Shown: piece by piece, positions 49,645 through 58,734 of the stretch
Numbering within the stretch: the first letter of the stretch is position 1
How the letters are laid out: the number at the start of each line of letters is the position of its first letter
Source of the DNA: Flavobacteriales bacterium
GTDB taxonomy: Bacteria > Bacteroidota > Bacteroidia > Flavobacteriales_F > PHOS-HE28
Length of the DNA: 64,000 nucleotides
Direction: 5' to 3'
NCBI GenBank assembly: GCA_016719225.1
Contig: JADKAN010000004.1
Coordinates: 496,001-560,000, forward strand
The notes under the pieces: generated by a model
The model's input: the letters and a program-made list of their open reading frames with translations, nothing else
The model's database searches: none
What the model was told of the DNA's origin: nothing
Made by a program: the position numbers and the translations under genes

Positions 49645-49673
49645 CCTCATCCGGCCATCGGGTGGGGTTTTTT
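49645..49673 (+). terminator. SAM-responsive intrinsic terminator
   Basis: The stem cctcatcc (49645-49652) pairs with gggtgggg (49660-49667) using G-U pairs, and six T follow. It is positioned to end transcription before metH when SAM holds the riboswitch P1 helix closed. Confidence 0.88.
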
Positions 49674-49720
49674 CATTTCAAGGCGGTGCATGTCCGTGGG
49701 GGGAGAACACATGTGGATGA

Positions 49721-50722
49721 ATGAAGACGATCGATCAACTCGCGCAAGAGCGCATTCTCGTATTGGACGGCGCCATGGGCACCATGATCCAGCGCCTCAA
49801 ACTGAAGGAGGAGGATTTTCATCCACCGGGCACAGAACAGCATAGCATCTTGCTCCAAGGAAACAACGACCTGCTCTCGCTCTCGCGTCCGGAGGCCATC
49901 ACGTTGATCCATGAGCACTACCTGGAGGCGGGTGCGGACATCATCGAGACCAACACATTCAGTGGCACCAGCATCGCGCAGGCCGAGCATAAGTGCGAGC
50001 ATCTGGTGCGCGACATCAACCTGCGTTCCGCGCAGTTGGCGAAGGCCGCGTGTGAAAAATTCACGGCGAAGGATCCGAGCAAACCGCGCTTTGTGGCGGG
50101 CTCCATCGGTCCCACGAACCGCACGGCCTCACTATCACCCGATGTGAACGACCCCGGTTTCCGCGCTGTCACTTTCGATGAGCTCGTTACCGCCTACACC
50201 GAGCAAGTGGATGCGCTGATGGAAGGCGGCGTCAATTTGCTCCTTGTGGAAACGATCTTCGATACGCTCAACGCCAAAGCCGCCTTTTACGCCATTGAAG
50301 AAGTGTTCGACAAGCGCGGCACACGGCTTCCGTTGATGTGCAGCGTCACCATCACCGATGCCAGCGGGCGCACCCTGAGCGGCCAGACCATCGATGCGTT
50401 CATGATCAGCATGGACCATGTGCCACTCTTCAGCATCGGCCTGAACTGCGCGCTGGGCGCGGCCCAGATGCGCCCCTATCTCCAAGTGCTCGCTGAACAA
50501 GCACCGTGCTTGGTCAGCGTATATCCCAATGCCGGACTGCCGGATCAGATGGGCGAGTATCGCGAGACCGCCGAGGTCACCGCGCGATTGGTCGGTGAGT
50601 TCATGAAGGACGGCTTGGTGAACATCGTGGGTGGCTGTTGTGGCACCACGCCGGAGCATATCGCGGCATTGGCAGCGGAAGCGGCGAAGCATCAGCCGCG
50701 TAAAGTCCCTGTTATAGCATGA
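49721..50722 (+). CDS. metH: Methionine synthase, homocysteine-binding module (split MetH, part 1)
   Basis: 333 residues, corresponding to the N-terminal barrel of cobalamin-dependent methionine synthase. Family marks are VLDGAMGTMIQRLKL, TNTFSGTSIAQAEH, GSIGPTNRTASLSPDV and LLVETIFDTLNAKAAF. The zinc ligands appear in IGLNCALGA (first Cys) and VGGCCGTTPEHI (the Cys pair). It binds homocysteine, activated by zinc, and accepts the methyl group from methylcobalamin held by the second protein. The next gene overlaps its stop (ATGA). Split MetH genes are common in Bacteroidota. SAM riboswitch upstream. Confidence 0.95.
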   Translation: MKTIDQLAQERILVLDGAMGTMIQRLKLKEEDFHPPGTEQHSILLQGNNDLLSLSRPEAITLIHEHYLEAGADIIETNTFSGTSIAQAEHKCEHLVRDINLRSAQLAKAACEKFTAKDPSKPRFVAGSIGPTNRTASLSPDVNDPGFRAVTFDELVTAYTEQVDALMEGGVNLLLVETIFDTLNAKAAFYAIEEVFDKRGTRLPLMCSVTITDASGRTLSGQTIDAFMISMDHVPLFSIGLNCALGAAQMRPYLQVLAEQAPCLVSVYPNAGLPDQMGEYRETAEVTARLVGEFMKDGLVNIVGGCCGTTPEHIAALAAEAAKHQPRKVPVIA

Positions 50723-53454
50723 GCATTCCGACTTATAGCGGCTTGGAGCCGCTACGCATTTTCCCAGGCAGCAACTTCATCAACATCGGTGAGCGCACGA
50801 ACGTCACCGGCAGCGCGCTGTTCCGCCGATTGATCAAGGACGGCAACTACGATGAGGCCGTGCGCGTAGCACGCCAACAGGTGGAGAATGGCGCGCAGGT
50901 GATCGACGTGAACCTCGACGAAGGCCTCATCGACGGCGTGGAGGCGATGCGCAAATTCATCAACCTCATCGCCGCGGAGCCGGACATAGCGCGCGTGCCG
51001 GTGATGATCGACAGCAGTAAGTTCAGCGTGATCGTGGCCGGCTTGAAGTGCATGCAGGGCAAAGGCATCGCCAACTCCATCAGCCTGAAGGAAGGGGAGG
51101 AGGAGTTCCTCGATCATGCACGCACTGTGAAACGATTGGGTGCAGCGGTTGTAGTGATGTGCTTCGACGAAAAAGGCCAGGCCGACAGCGTTGAACGGCG
51201 TATCGAGATCGCCCAACGCGTGTATGACCTGCTCACGCAGAAGATCGGCTTCGCGCCGCACGACATCATCATCGACCCGAACATCCTCACGGTGGCCACG
51301 GGCATGACGGAACATGATCGCTACGCCATCGACTACATCGCGGCGGTGAAGTGGATCAAGCAGAACCTGCCGAGCGTGCTGGTGAGCGGCGGCGTGAGCA
51401 ACATCAGCTTCAGCTTCCGCGGAAACGAACCGGTGCGTGAAGCGATGCACACCGCATTCCTGTATCACGCCATCCAAGCGGGCATGGACATGGGCATCGT
51501 GAACGCGGGCCAGATCGGCGTGTATGACGAGATCCCGAAGGAACTGCTCGAACATGTGGAGGATGTCCTGTTCGCGCGGAGACCCGATGCCACCGAGCGT
51601 TTGGTGACGCTCGCGGAACAGTTCAGGGGCGGCGGTGCGAAGAGCAACGTGCAGGACATGAGCTGGCGTGAAGGTGATGTGAAGGATCGTCTGCGTCACG
51701 CGCTTGTGCATGGTATCACCGACTTCATCGAGGAGGATACCGAGGAGGCGCGCAAGGAGTTGATCGATCCCGTGAAGGTGATCGAAGGTCCGCTGATGGC
51801 AGGCATGACCGTGGTGGGTGATCTCTTCGGCGCAGGCAAGATGTTCCTGCCCCAAGTGGTGAAAAGCGCGCGTGTGATGAAACGTGCGGTGGCCTATCTC
51901 GAACCCTTCCTGGAAGAGTTCAAGAAGAATACACCAGCCGCGGCGGAGGTGCTGAAGGACAGCTTCGGCGTGCCGGTGCACACCACTCGCGACGATGGCC
52001 CGCGCAAGATCCTGCTGGCCACTGTGAAGGGCGACGTGCATGACATAGGTAAGAACATCGTGGGCGTGATCCTCGCCTGTAACGGCTGGCAAGTGATCGA
52101 CCTCGGGGTGATGGTGCAAAGCGCCACCATCCTGAAGACCGCACGCGAAATGAAGGTGGACGTGATCGGCCTCAGTGGCTTGATCACACCCTCGCTGGAT
52201 GAGATGGCCCACGTGGCCAAGGAGATGGAGCGCGAAGGCTTTACCATACCGCTCTTGATCGGCGGGGCCACCACAAGCCGTGTGCATACGGCCGTGCGCA
52301 TCGAGCCGCACTACAGCAAACCCGTGGTACACGTGATCGATGCTTCACGTTGCGTGCCGGCGGTGAGCGAGTTGCTGAGCCCTACCACGCACGATGCCTT
52401 CGTGAAGCGCATCGCTGCGGAATACGAGACCGTGCGCGAGCACTACGCCACACAGCAGCGCGAGAAGGAATTCATTCCCATCGAAGAAGCACGCGCGAAG
52501 CACTTCACGATCGATTGGGCTGCCGAGCCACCGGTGAAGCCACGAAGCACCGGCGTATTCACCTTCCGGAACTTCCCGCTGAAGGACCTCGTGCCTTATT
52601 TGGACTGGACACCTTTCTTCCAAGCGTGGGAACTGGCGGGGAAATACCCGAAGATCCTCACCGACCCCGTGGTGGGTACGGAAGCCTCCAAGTTGCACGC
52701 CGACGCGCTGAAGATGTTGGATCACTTGGTGAACGAGCAGTGGTTCAAGGCGCACGGTGTGGCTGGCATTTGGCCCGCGAATTCCGTGGGTGATGATGTG
52801 GAGGTGTACAAGGATGAAAGCCGGAAGGAAGTCATCGGCACCTTCCACACGTTGCGCCAACAATCGAAGAAAGCGCCCGGAGTGGCCTACGTCGGGAACT
52901 CGGATTTCATCGCTCCGAAAGAAAGCGGCATCGCGGACTACATCGGTGCATTTGCTGTCACAACGGGACATGGCGTAGAAGAACGGGCCAAGCAGTTCGA
53001 GGAGGCCGGCGACGACTACAGCGCCATCATGTGCAAGGCCTTGGGCGACCGCTTGGCGGAAGCCTTCGCCGAGAAGCTACACGAGGTGGTGCGCAAGGAG
53101 ATCTGGGGCTATGCCCACGATGAAACACTGAGCAACGAGGAGCTGATCAAGGAGAAATACGATGGCGTGCGCCCCGCAGCAGGCTATCCCGCATGCCCGG
53201 ACCACACCGAGAAGCCGGAGATCTTCCGCCTGCTCGATGCGGAGAAGCACACGGGCATCAAACTCACTGAAGGTCTGGCGATGTTTCCCACGGCAGCGGT
53301 GAGCGGTTGGTATTTCGCACATCCACGCAGCAAGTACTTCGGCGTGGGGCGTGTTGCGAAGGATCAGATCGCGGACCTGGCGCGCCGTAAGGAGAAAAGT
53401 ATCGAATGGATGGAGCGGTGGCTGGGCAGTAACCTAAGCTATTCGCCTGCGTAA
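50719..53454 (+). CDS. metH: Methionine synthase, folate/cobalamin/activation modules (split MetH, part 2)
   Basis: 911 residues. Residues about 10-290 are the methyltetrahydrofolate (pterin-binding) barrel (NFINIGERTNVTGSA, VMIDSSKF). About 300-560 holds the cap and cobalamin-binding Rossmann domain with the axial His, H441, in VKGDVHDIGKNIVGV. About 590-911 is the SAM-binding reactivation domain (VRPAAGYPACPDH near 817, and AAVSGWYFAHP). Together with part 1 it converts homocysteine plus methyl-THF to methionine using vitamin B12. Coupled by an ATGA overlap and regulated by the upstream SAM-I riboswitch. The frame is complete; the split is genuine. Confidence 0.96.
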   Translation: MSIPTYSGLEPLRIFPGSNFINIGERTNVTGSALFRRLIKDGNYDEAVRVARQQVENGAQVIDVNLDEGLIDGVEAMRKFINLIAAEPDIARVPVMIDSSKFSVIVAGLKCMQGKGIANSISLKEGEEEFLDHARTVKRLGAAVVVMCFDEKGQADSVERRIEIAQRVYDLLTQKIGFAPHDIIIDPNILTVATGMTEHDRYAIDYIAAVKWIKQNLPSVLVSGGVSNISFSFRGNEPVREAMHTAFLYHAIQAGMDMGIVNAGQIGVYDEIPKELLEHVEDVLFARRPDATERLVTLAEQFRGGGAKSNVQDMSWREGDVKDRLRHALVHGITDFIEEDTEEARKELIDPVKVIEGPLMAGMTVVGDLFGAGKMFLPQVVKSARVMKRAVAYLEPFLEEFKKNTPAAAEVLKDSFGVPVHTTRDDGPRKILLATVKGDVHDIGKNIVGVILACNGWQVIDLGVMVQSATILKTAREMKVDVIGLSGLITPSLDEMAHVAKEMEREGFTIPLLIGGATTSRVHTAVRIEPHYSKPVVHVIDASRCVPAVSELLSPTTHDAFVKRIAAEYETVREHYATQQREKEFIPIEEARAKHFTIDWAAEPPVKPRSTGVFTFRNFPLKDLVPYLDWTPFFQAWELAGKYPKILTDPVVGTEASKLHADALKMLDHLVNEQWFKAHGVAGIWPANSVGDDVEVYKDESRKEVIGTFHTLRQQSKKAPGVAYVGNSDFIAPKESGIADYIGAFAVTTGHGVEERAKQFEEAGDDYSAIMCKALGDRLAEAFAEKLHEVVRKEIWGYAHDETLSNEELIKEKYDGVRPAAGYPACPDHTEKPEIFRLLDAEKHTGIKLTEGLAMFPTAAVSGWYFAHPRSKYFGVGRVAKDQIADLARRKEKSIEWMERWLGSNLSYSPA

Positions 53455-53460
53455 AAACAC

Positions 53461-54699
53461 GTGAAGCACAATTCCGTTTTGCGCCTAGCTCCGCTATATA
53501 CTCTCCTGATTTTCTGCTTCTCACTCGCCTCGACGGTCGTGGGCCAAGAGCGTATCATGGATCCGGGGGATTGTGCCGGCGCTATTTTCATAAAAGACTC
53601 GATCCTTGTCTGCGAAAGGGCGCCGCGGGGTTTTGGCAACGTGTTGGAGATCAAGGAAAACCCACCTGCGGACAAGCAATGGTTGGAACGCGAGCATAAT
53701 TCGCAGTGGTATATTTTCCGGTCGCCCGCCAAGACCGTGCTTGCTTTCGACATCATTCCCCAGGACCCGCTTGACGACATTGACTTCCTACTGTTCAACG
53801 GTGCTATTCCGGATATCTGCACCAAGGTGGCCAAAAGGCAGGTCCAGCCCGTTCGGAGCAATATCTCCCGGAACGATACCGCGCTGGGTTCCATGTGCGG
53901 ACTGAAAGTGAGTGCGCCGGAAGATTATGTCAGGTCGGGTATTGGTAGTTCCTATAGCCGCGCCATCGCCGTGGAGAACGGAGAACTGCTGTATTTACTC
54001 ATTGACTACCAGGATCGGCCCCGGGCGGGTTTCACGATCCACTTCCACTATACCCCGCCTCCGCCACCACCCATTGTGGTGCTACTGCCACAAGTATTAA
54101 GGTTGAACTTGGTGGACAGCAAGACCCGTAAACCGGTGACCGGGTCGGTGACCGTTGAAGGCATGCGCTTCGATTCCGTAATGCAGGGGAATGATGGCAG
54201 CGGCTATGAATTCCGGCAGGATAAATTCCGCAAACTTTCCATCGGTTGCCTAGCGAAAGGCTATATGTTCAAGACGATAAAAGTCCCAGCTTCCGGTGCC
54301 AAGGAGCTGGAGGTAGAGCTTGCACTGGACCCGATTGAGGCCGGTGCACAGGTCACCTTGGACGAGATCCGTTTCGTAGGCAATGAGGATAAGGTGCGCC
54401 GTGCCTCGCAACCTTCGCTGTACCTCTTGCTGCACTTTCTGGAGCAGAACCCCACCACCAAGGTTGAGATCCAGGGCCATGTGAATGGCCCGAACACCAA
54501 GAAGAACATCAAGGAATTCATTGACCTGAGCACATCCCGTGCGCGCACCGTCCGCGATTTCCTGCTGTTGAACCAGGTGGACGATGGCCGTGTGCTTTTC
54601 ACTGGAATGGGCAACGCGAGCATGATCTACCCAGAACCGAAGAACGAGAACGAAAGCGAAGCAAACCGCAGGGTAGAGGTGCATGTGGTGAGCAAATAA
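53461..54699 (+). CDS. OmpA-family outer-membrane protein
   Basis: 412 residues from a GTG at 53461, only 6 bp after metH. A signal peptide (STVVGQ end) is followed by an N-terminal Cys-containing beta domain (about 30-200, SQWYIFRSPAKTVLAFDI). A proline-rich hinge (TPPPPPPIV, about 200) and a short beta-sandwich come next. The OmpA C-terminal peptidoglycan-binding domain is at about 305-412: VEIQGHVNGP, DLSTSRARTVRDFLLL, and ANRRVEVHVV. The usual TDN of the OmpA motif reads HVN here. It likely ties the outer membrane to the cell wall. The first domain, resembling T9SS-cell-surface modules, has no clear function. Confidence 0.87.
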   Translation: MKHNSVLRLAPLYTLLIFCFSLASTVVGQERIMDPGDCAGAIFIKDSILVCERAPRGFGNVLEIKENPPADKQWLEREHNSQWYIFRSPAKTVLAFDIIPQDPLDDIDFLLFNGAIPDICTKVAKRQVQPVRSNISRNDTALGSMCGLKVSAPEDYVRSGIGSSYSRAIAVENGELLYLLIDYQDRPRAGFTIHFHYTPPPPPPIVVLLPQVLRLNLVDSKTRKPVTGSVTVEGMRFDSVMQGNDGSGYEFRQDKFRKLSIGCLAKGYMFKTIKVPASGAKELEVELALDPIEAGAQVTLDEIRFVGNEDKVRRASQPSLYLLLHFLEQNPTTKVEIQGHVNGPNTKKNIKEFIDLSTSRARTVRDFLLLNQVDDGRVLFTGMGNASMIYPEPKNENESEANRRVEVHVVSK

Positions 54700-54769
54700 G
54701 GCGCCCTTTCCGTCCGCCCGGCACCTGCGCCGTCCATCCATCAGATCTTCCGACTCTTTCCAAGGCTGC

Positions 54770-54777
54770 TATTTTTG
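54770..54777 (+). promoter_or_regulatory. -7 box of the TolC-like gene
   Basis: TATTTTTG is a perfect TAnnTTTG match, 21 bp before the chosen ATG at 54799. This also argues against the TTG start at 54775, which lies inside the box. Confidence 0.6.
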
Positions 54778-54798
54778 ACCAAAGTCAAGCCCTTGGTC

Positions 54799-56217
54799 AT
54801 GCGTCTTCTTGTCCTCCCGCTTTCCCTACTGCTCTGTGCCGCTCTTTGTGCCCAAGCACCCATGACGCTAGAGCAATGCCTTGCACGGGCAGAGGAGCAG
54901 AACCTCACCTTGCGCAATGCCGCGCTGGACGCTGATCTTGCCGGGCAGGCGCACGACATGGCCTACTGGTCCTTTTTACCCAACCTGAACGGTGCCGTTA
55001 CCCACGGTTACAACTGGGGCAAGACCATTGACCAATACACCAACACGTTCGCTACCGACCGTGTACGAACGAACAACCTGTATCTCAGTAGCGATGTCAC
55101 CCTGTTCCAAAGTGGGCGCAAGCACCAGGAGCTGAAGCGTGCCGCATTGGATGAACAGGCTGCATCGAAAGCATATGAAGCTGCGCTGAACGATCTGCGG
55201 ACGAACGTGGTCCGTGCCTACTTGGACCTGTTGGGTCTGAAGGAGCAACAACGCGCCGCAGAGGACCAGTCGATTTCCACGAAGGAGCAATCCCGGATCA
55301 CAGAAGCATTGGTGGAGAGTGGCCGCATAGCCCGGGCCGATCTCCTTGACATACAATCGCAGTTGGCCCAAGAAGAATATACGGTGGAGGACTATAAGAT
55401 CCAGGTGGAGAAAGCGCGATTGACGCTCGGTCAGTTGATGCAGATGGACGAGCGGGAAATGTCCGGCCTAACGATCGAGGCCCCGCAGATCGCGGAGGTC
55501 GTTTTTTCTGAGCCTACGGCCACCGAGGAAGAGGTGCTGCGTAATGTGCTCGCCACCAACCCGGCCTACGCACAAGCCGACCTGAGCGCGCAAAGTGCTG
55601 AGCGTTCCATCGCCATTTCGAAGGCGATCGGGCTGCCTTCGGTCTCTTTCAATGCCTCCTTGGGCACGGGTTATTCCGGAAGGAATTTTGAATTCATCGG
55701 CGATCCGATACCTGAGCAATCGGTCCTGATCGGTGCCACGGATAGTGGTGAGCCCGTTTATGCACCGAGTTTCAGCCAGAAAACGCGCGTCAAATCCTTT
55801 TCCCAGCAGCTCAGTGACAACCTCAATGAATCCGTGGGTTTCACGCTCAGCGTCCCCATCTTCAACAATATGCAGAACCGGTACAACACGGCGCGGACGA
55901 GGATCGAATATGAGCGTGCCAAGAACCAGTTACTGGTGAGCAAGAATGCCTTGATGCGTGATGTCCAGAACGCACTCACCGCACAACGCGGCGCATACCG
56001 CCAGTATATCAGTGCCAGCAAGGCCGTTGAGGCATCCACGGAAAGCGAACGCATGGCCAATGAGCGCTTCACCCAGCAGTCCATCACCGCCACCGATCTG
56101 AACATCGCCAAGGCTAGGCTGCAACAGGCCACGGCTCAGCTGATCAACGCAAAGTACACGTACATCATGGCCCAGAAATCCTTGGATATTCTGCAAGGCC
56201 GACCTGTAACGCTCTGA
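54799..56217 (+). CDS. TolC-family outer-membrane efflux protein
   Basis: 472 residues from the ATG at 54799, giving the signal peptide MRLLVLPLSLLLCAALCAQ. Two outer_membrane efflux repeats are visible: helical segments MTLEQCLARAEEQNLTLRN and LNEVSVG-like VGFTLSVPIFNNMQNRYN, with a coiled-coil-rich middle. It forms trimeric channels connecting to an inner-membrane transporter through an adaptor; no adaptor or pump gene lies here, since tsaB follows 2 bp after the stop. Its partner is encoded elsewhere. The length is typical. Confidence 0.92.
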   Translation: MRLLVLPLSLLLCAALCAQAPMTLEQCLARAEEQNLTLRNAALDADLAGQAHDMAYWSFLPNLNGAVTHGYNWGKTIDQYTNTFATDRVRTNNLYLSSDVTLFQSGRKHQELKRAALDEQAASKAYEAALNDLRTNVVRAYLDLLGLKEQQRAAEDQSISTKEQSRITEALVESGRIARADLLDIQSQLAQEEYTVEDYKIQVEKARLTLGQLMQMDEREMSGLTIEAPQIAEVVFSEPTATEEEVLRNVLATNPAYAQADLSAQSAERSIAISKAIGLPSVSFNASLGTGYSGRNFEFIGDPIPEQSVLIGATDSGEPVYAPSFSQKTRVKSFSQQLSDNLNESVGFTLSVPIFNNMQNRYNTARTRIEYERAKNQLLVSKNALMRDVQNALTAQRGAYRQYISASKAVEASTESERMANERFTQQSITATDLNIAKARLQQATAQLINAKYTYIMAQKSLDILQGRPVTL

Positions 56218-56219
56218 TC

Positions 56220-56918
56220 GTGGCACTGCTCCTCGCCTTCGATACCGCAACGTCGCATTTGGCCGTGGTGCTCAGCAATGGCAAGGTGCCGCTCGCTTCT
56301 CGCACGGATGCCACGGCGTCGCTTTCACATGCTGAAAAGCTGAACATTTTCATTGCGGAAGTGCTGGAGGAGACCGGACATGATATGAAGGATCTGTCCG
56401 CCGTTGCAGTGGGAACGGGGCCCGGATCCTACACCGGGTTGCGTATCGGGCTGTCCGCTGCAAAGGGACTTTGTTTCGCCTTGGGGATCCCGTTGATCGG
56501 TATGGGGACGTTAGAGATCCTGGTCGCCGAAATGCAAAGCGGTAAAAGTGGCTTCGGACCGGACGATATTCTTTTTCCCATGGTGGATGCACGCCGCATG
56601 GAGGTGTACACCCGGCCTTTCAACGGAAATGGAGTTTCGTTGGAAGAGACCGCTCCGCTGATCTTGGACGATGCATGGTGCAAAGCAAGCACTACCGGTG
56701 CGCATACTGTGGTTTTTGGTGACGGGGCCGATAAGGCCAAGGAACTTTGGGCACAACATCCGGAGATCACATACATACAAGGCATCCGACCGGACGTACA
56801 CGGGCTGGCGCTCTGTGCTTCAGCACATTTCGAAAGTGGCCGTTCCAGCAACTTGGCCACCTTGGTGCCCGAATACGGCAAGCCCGCCAATGTTGCGCAG
56901 AAGCGCGGCGCGCATTGA
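56220..56918 (+). CDS. tsaB: tRNA threonylcarbamoyladenosine biosynthesis protein TsaB
   Basis: 232 residues from a GTG at 56220, giving M-ALLLAFDTATSHLAVVL, the usual ASKHA start. LSHAEKLNIFIAEVLEE, VGTGPGSYTGLRIGLSAAKG and FPMVDARRMEVYT are diagnostic. With TsaD and TsaE it makes the t6A37 modification in ANN-reading tRNAs, in the cytoplasm. It lies 2 bp after the TolC-like gene and is convergent with the MFS transporter gene, 20 bp away. Confidence 0.95.
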   Translation: MALLLAFDTATSHLAVVLSNGKVPLASRTDATASLSHAEKLNIFIAEVLEETGHDMKDLSAVAVGTGPGSYTGLRIGLSAAKGLCFALGIPLIGMGTLEILVAEMQSGKSGFGPDDILFPMVDARRMEVYTRPFNGNGVSLEETAPLILDDAWCKASTTGAHTVVFGDGADKAKELWAQHPEITYIQGIRPDVHGLALCASAHFESGRSSNLATLVPEYGKPANVAQKRGAH

Positions 56919-56938
56919 AACGTTAGTCGTTCGTCAGA

Positions 56939-58159
56939 TCAAGCCTGAACGGCTTCCAAGGCAGGTGTTGGCACCGCGAAAATGAACCACGCCAATACGA
57001 CCAGCGTCGCTATTGCTGTGGCCATGAAGGCGACAGGACCTCCGAACGCATACCATAACACGCCCGTGAGGGAACTGGCGACCAGCGCGCAAAGGCTCTG
57101 CATCCCTGCTTGGAAGCCGATGGCGGTGGCACTGTCCTCGCGCCGCACCACGTTGGTGATCCAAGCCTTGGATATGCCTTCGGTGGCCGCAGCGTATAGA
57201 CCATAGAGAAGGAAGAAAAATCCGTAGAGGTACAGATCGCCATTGCCTGCTTCCTTGGGCAAATCCGCCATGCCGAAGTAAACAGTGGCGAATAAGCCCA
57301 ACCCGATCAGGAAGATGCGCTTCAGTCCGACGCGGTCGGCCAAGATCCCCAAGGGAAACGCTGCCAACGCATACACAAGGTTGTAAAAGATGTATGCACC
57401 GATGGCGGCGGTATCGCTCAATCCTACTTGCTTGGCCTGCAAAAGGAGGAACATGTCCGAGCTGTTGAAGAGGGCGAAGAACAGGAGGCCCACCACGAGT
57501 TGGCGATATGCTTTGGGTGCATGTTTCCAATAGCCCAGGAAGGAGAAAAAGCCAGCTGGCCGCACCGATCTTTTCGGTGCGTGGGCCTTGTCGCGCAAGG
57601 TGAACGACAACGCGATCGCGATCACGCCAGGGATAAAGGCGATATAGAACAAGTGCAGATAATCGTGCGGATGGAAGTGCAGGTAGACCAAGGCCAAGAC
57701 CGGTCCGATCGCAGCGCCCATGGTATCCATGCTGCGGTGGAAGCCGAACACAGTACCCTTTGTCGCCGGCGTGGAGACATCGTTCAGCATAGCATCCCTG
57801 GCACCGGTCCGTATGCCCTTTCCAAGCCGATCGACCGTGCGGGCGAAGAACACCCAGAGCGGTGCGATGAAAAGGGCCATCAACGGCTTGCTGAGCGCAC
57901 TTAAGCCATAACCCAGTTGCACGAATGGCGCCCGCTTCCCCATGAGGTCCGAACGTTTTCCAAAGTAACCCTTGCTCAATCCCGCTGTAGCTTCCGCAAC
58001 GCCTTCCAAAACGCCGATCAACAACACCGTAAAGCCAATGCTGCGCAGGTATAGTGGCATCACCGGGTAGAGCATCTCGCTCGCCGTGTCGGTGAACAAG
58101 CTGATCAAGGAGAGTGCCCAGACCGTGCGGGTGATGATTCCTTTTTTCATACTGGGCAT
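56939..58159 (-). CDS. MFS transporter
   Basis: 406 residues with about 12 membrane helices. The MFS signature between helices 2 and 3 reads GLSKGYFGKRSDLMGKRAPF. An early acidic FTDTASEMLYPVMPLYL segment and VDRLGKGIRTGARDAM resemble the YfmO/'MFS transporter' group often seen beside pyrophosphatase genes. The substrate cannot be told. It is 7 bp after the pyrophosphatase gene and is the last gene of the leftward DUF255-YD-ppa operon. Possible export of a small molecule or ion-linked transport. Confidence 0.88.
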   Translation of the reverse strand: MPSMKKGIITRTVWALSLISLFTDTASEMLYPVMPLYLRSIGFTVLLIGVLEGVAEATAGLSKGYFGKRSDLMGKRAPFVQLGYGLSALSKPLMALFIAPLWVFFARTVDRLGKGIRTGARDAMLNDVSTPATKGTVFGFHRSMDTMGAAIGPVLALVYLHFHPHDYLHLFYIAFIPGVIAIALSFTLRDKAHAPKRSVRPAGFFSFLGYWKHAPKAYRQLVVGLLFFALFNSSDMFLLLQAKQVGLSDTAAIGAYIFYNLVYALAAFPLGILADRVGLKRIFLIGLGLFATVYFGMADLPKEAGNGDLYLYGFFFLLYGLYAAATEGISKAWITNVVRREDSATAIGFQAGMQSLCALVASSLTGVLWYAFGGPVAFMATAIATLVVLAWFIFAVPTPALEAVQA

Positions 58160-58166
58160 GCCATGT

Positions 58167-58718
58167 TCATGCGTTGGAAGGGAATGCTTCCTTGTAATCC
58201 ACTATCGCTTTCCGCAGGATCGTCTTCGCCATTCCGGCACCCTGCAATTCGTCCACCTCCACCGTTTTGTTCTCAAGTCGTTTGTACTCGCGGAAGAATT
58301 GGATGATCTCGGAGCCCAGATGGTCGGGGAGGTCTTCGATGCCGTTGATGTGTGCCATGCTGATGTCGTCTGCCGCCACGGCGATCAGCTTGTCATCGCC
58401 TTCGCCATTATCCAGCATGCGCATTACGCCGATCACTTTGGCGCGGGCAATGCACATCGGTGCGATGTCGATCTGCGAAAGCACAAGGATGTCCAACGGA
58501 TCATGGTCGTCCCCCAAGGTGCGCGGCATAAAGCCATAGTTCGCGGGATAGTGGACGGATGAGTAAAGTACCCGGTCCAGTCGCAGCATGCCGCTCTCCT
58601 TGTCAAGCTCGTATTTCGCCTTGCTCCCTTTCGGTATCTCGATAATGGCGTTGACGATATCAGGCGCATCAGCTCCCAAAGCCACATCATGCCATGGGTT
58701 GAATTTCTTGGTTCCCAT
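58167..58718 (-). CDS. ppa: Inorganic pyrophosphatase, family I
   Basis: 183 residues from the ATG at 58718 (MGTKKFNPWHDVALG, the usual start); an open extension to 58751 overlaps the upstream gene. The family signature D-D-H-D-P-L-D is in LGDDHDPLDILVL. Other marks are EIPKGSKAKYELDKESG, YPANYGFMPRT, and the IQFFREYKRLENK helix. It hydrolyses pyrophosphate, pulling biosynthetic reactions forward, including sulfate activation by CysDN. It is 16 bp after the YD-type gene and 7 bp before the MFS gene. Confidence 0.95.
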   Translation of the reverse strand: MGTKKFNPWHDVALGADAPDIVNAIIEIPKGSKAKYELDKESGMLRLDRVLYSSVHYPANYGFMPRTLGDDHDPLDILVLSQIDIAPMCIARAKVIGVMRMLDNGEGDDKLIAVAADDISMAHINGIEDLPDHLGSEIIQFFREYKRLENKTVEVDELQGAGMAKTILRKAIVDYKEAFPSNA

Positions 58719-58734
58719 TTCTGTTTGTTTTTGT

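Noticed and set aside
50752..52332. 526-codon open frame antisense to metH part 2
   Set aside because: The metH reading frame has unmistakable cobalamin and folate motifs; the antisense product is rich in His/Val and lacks any domain or signal.
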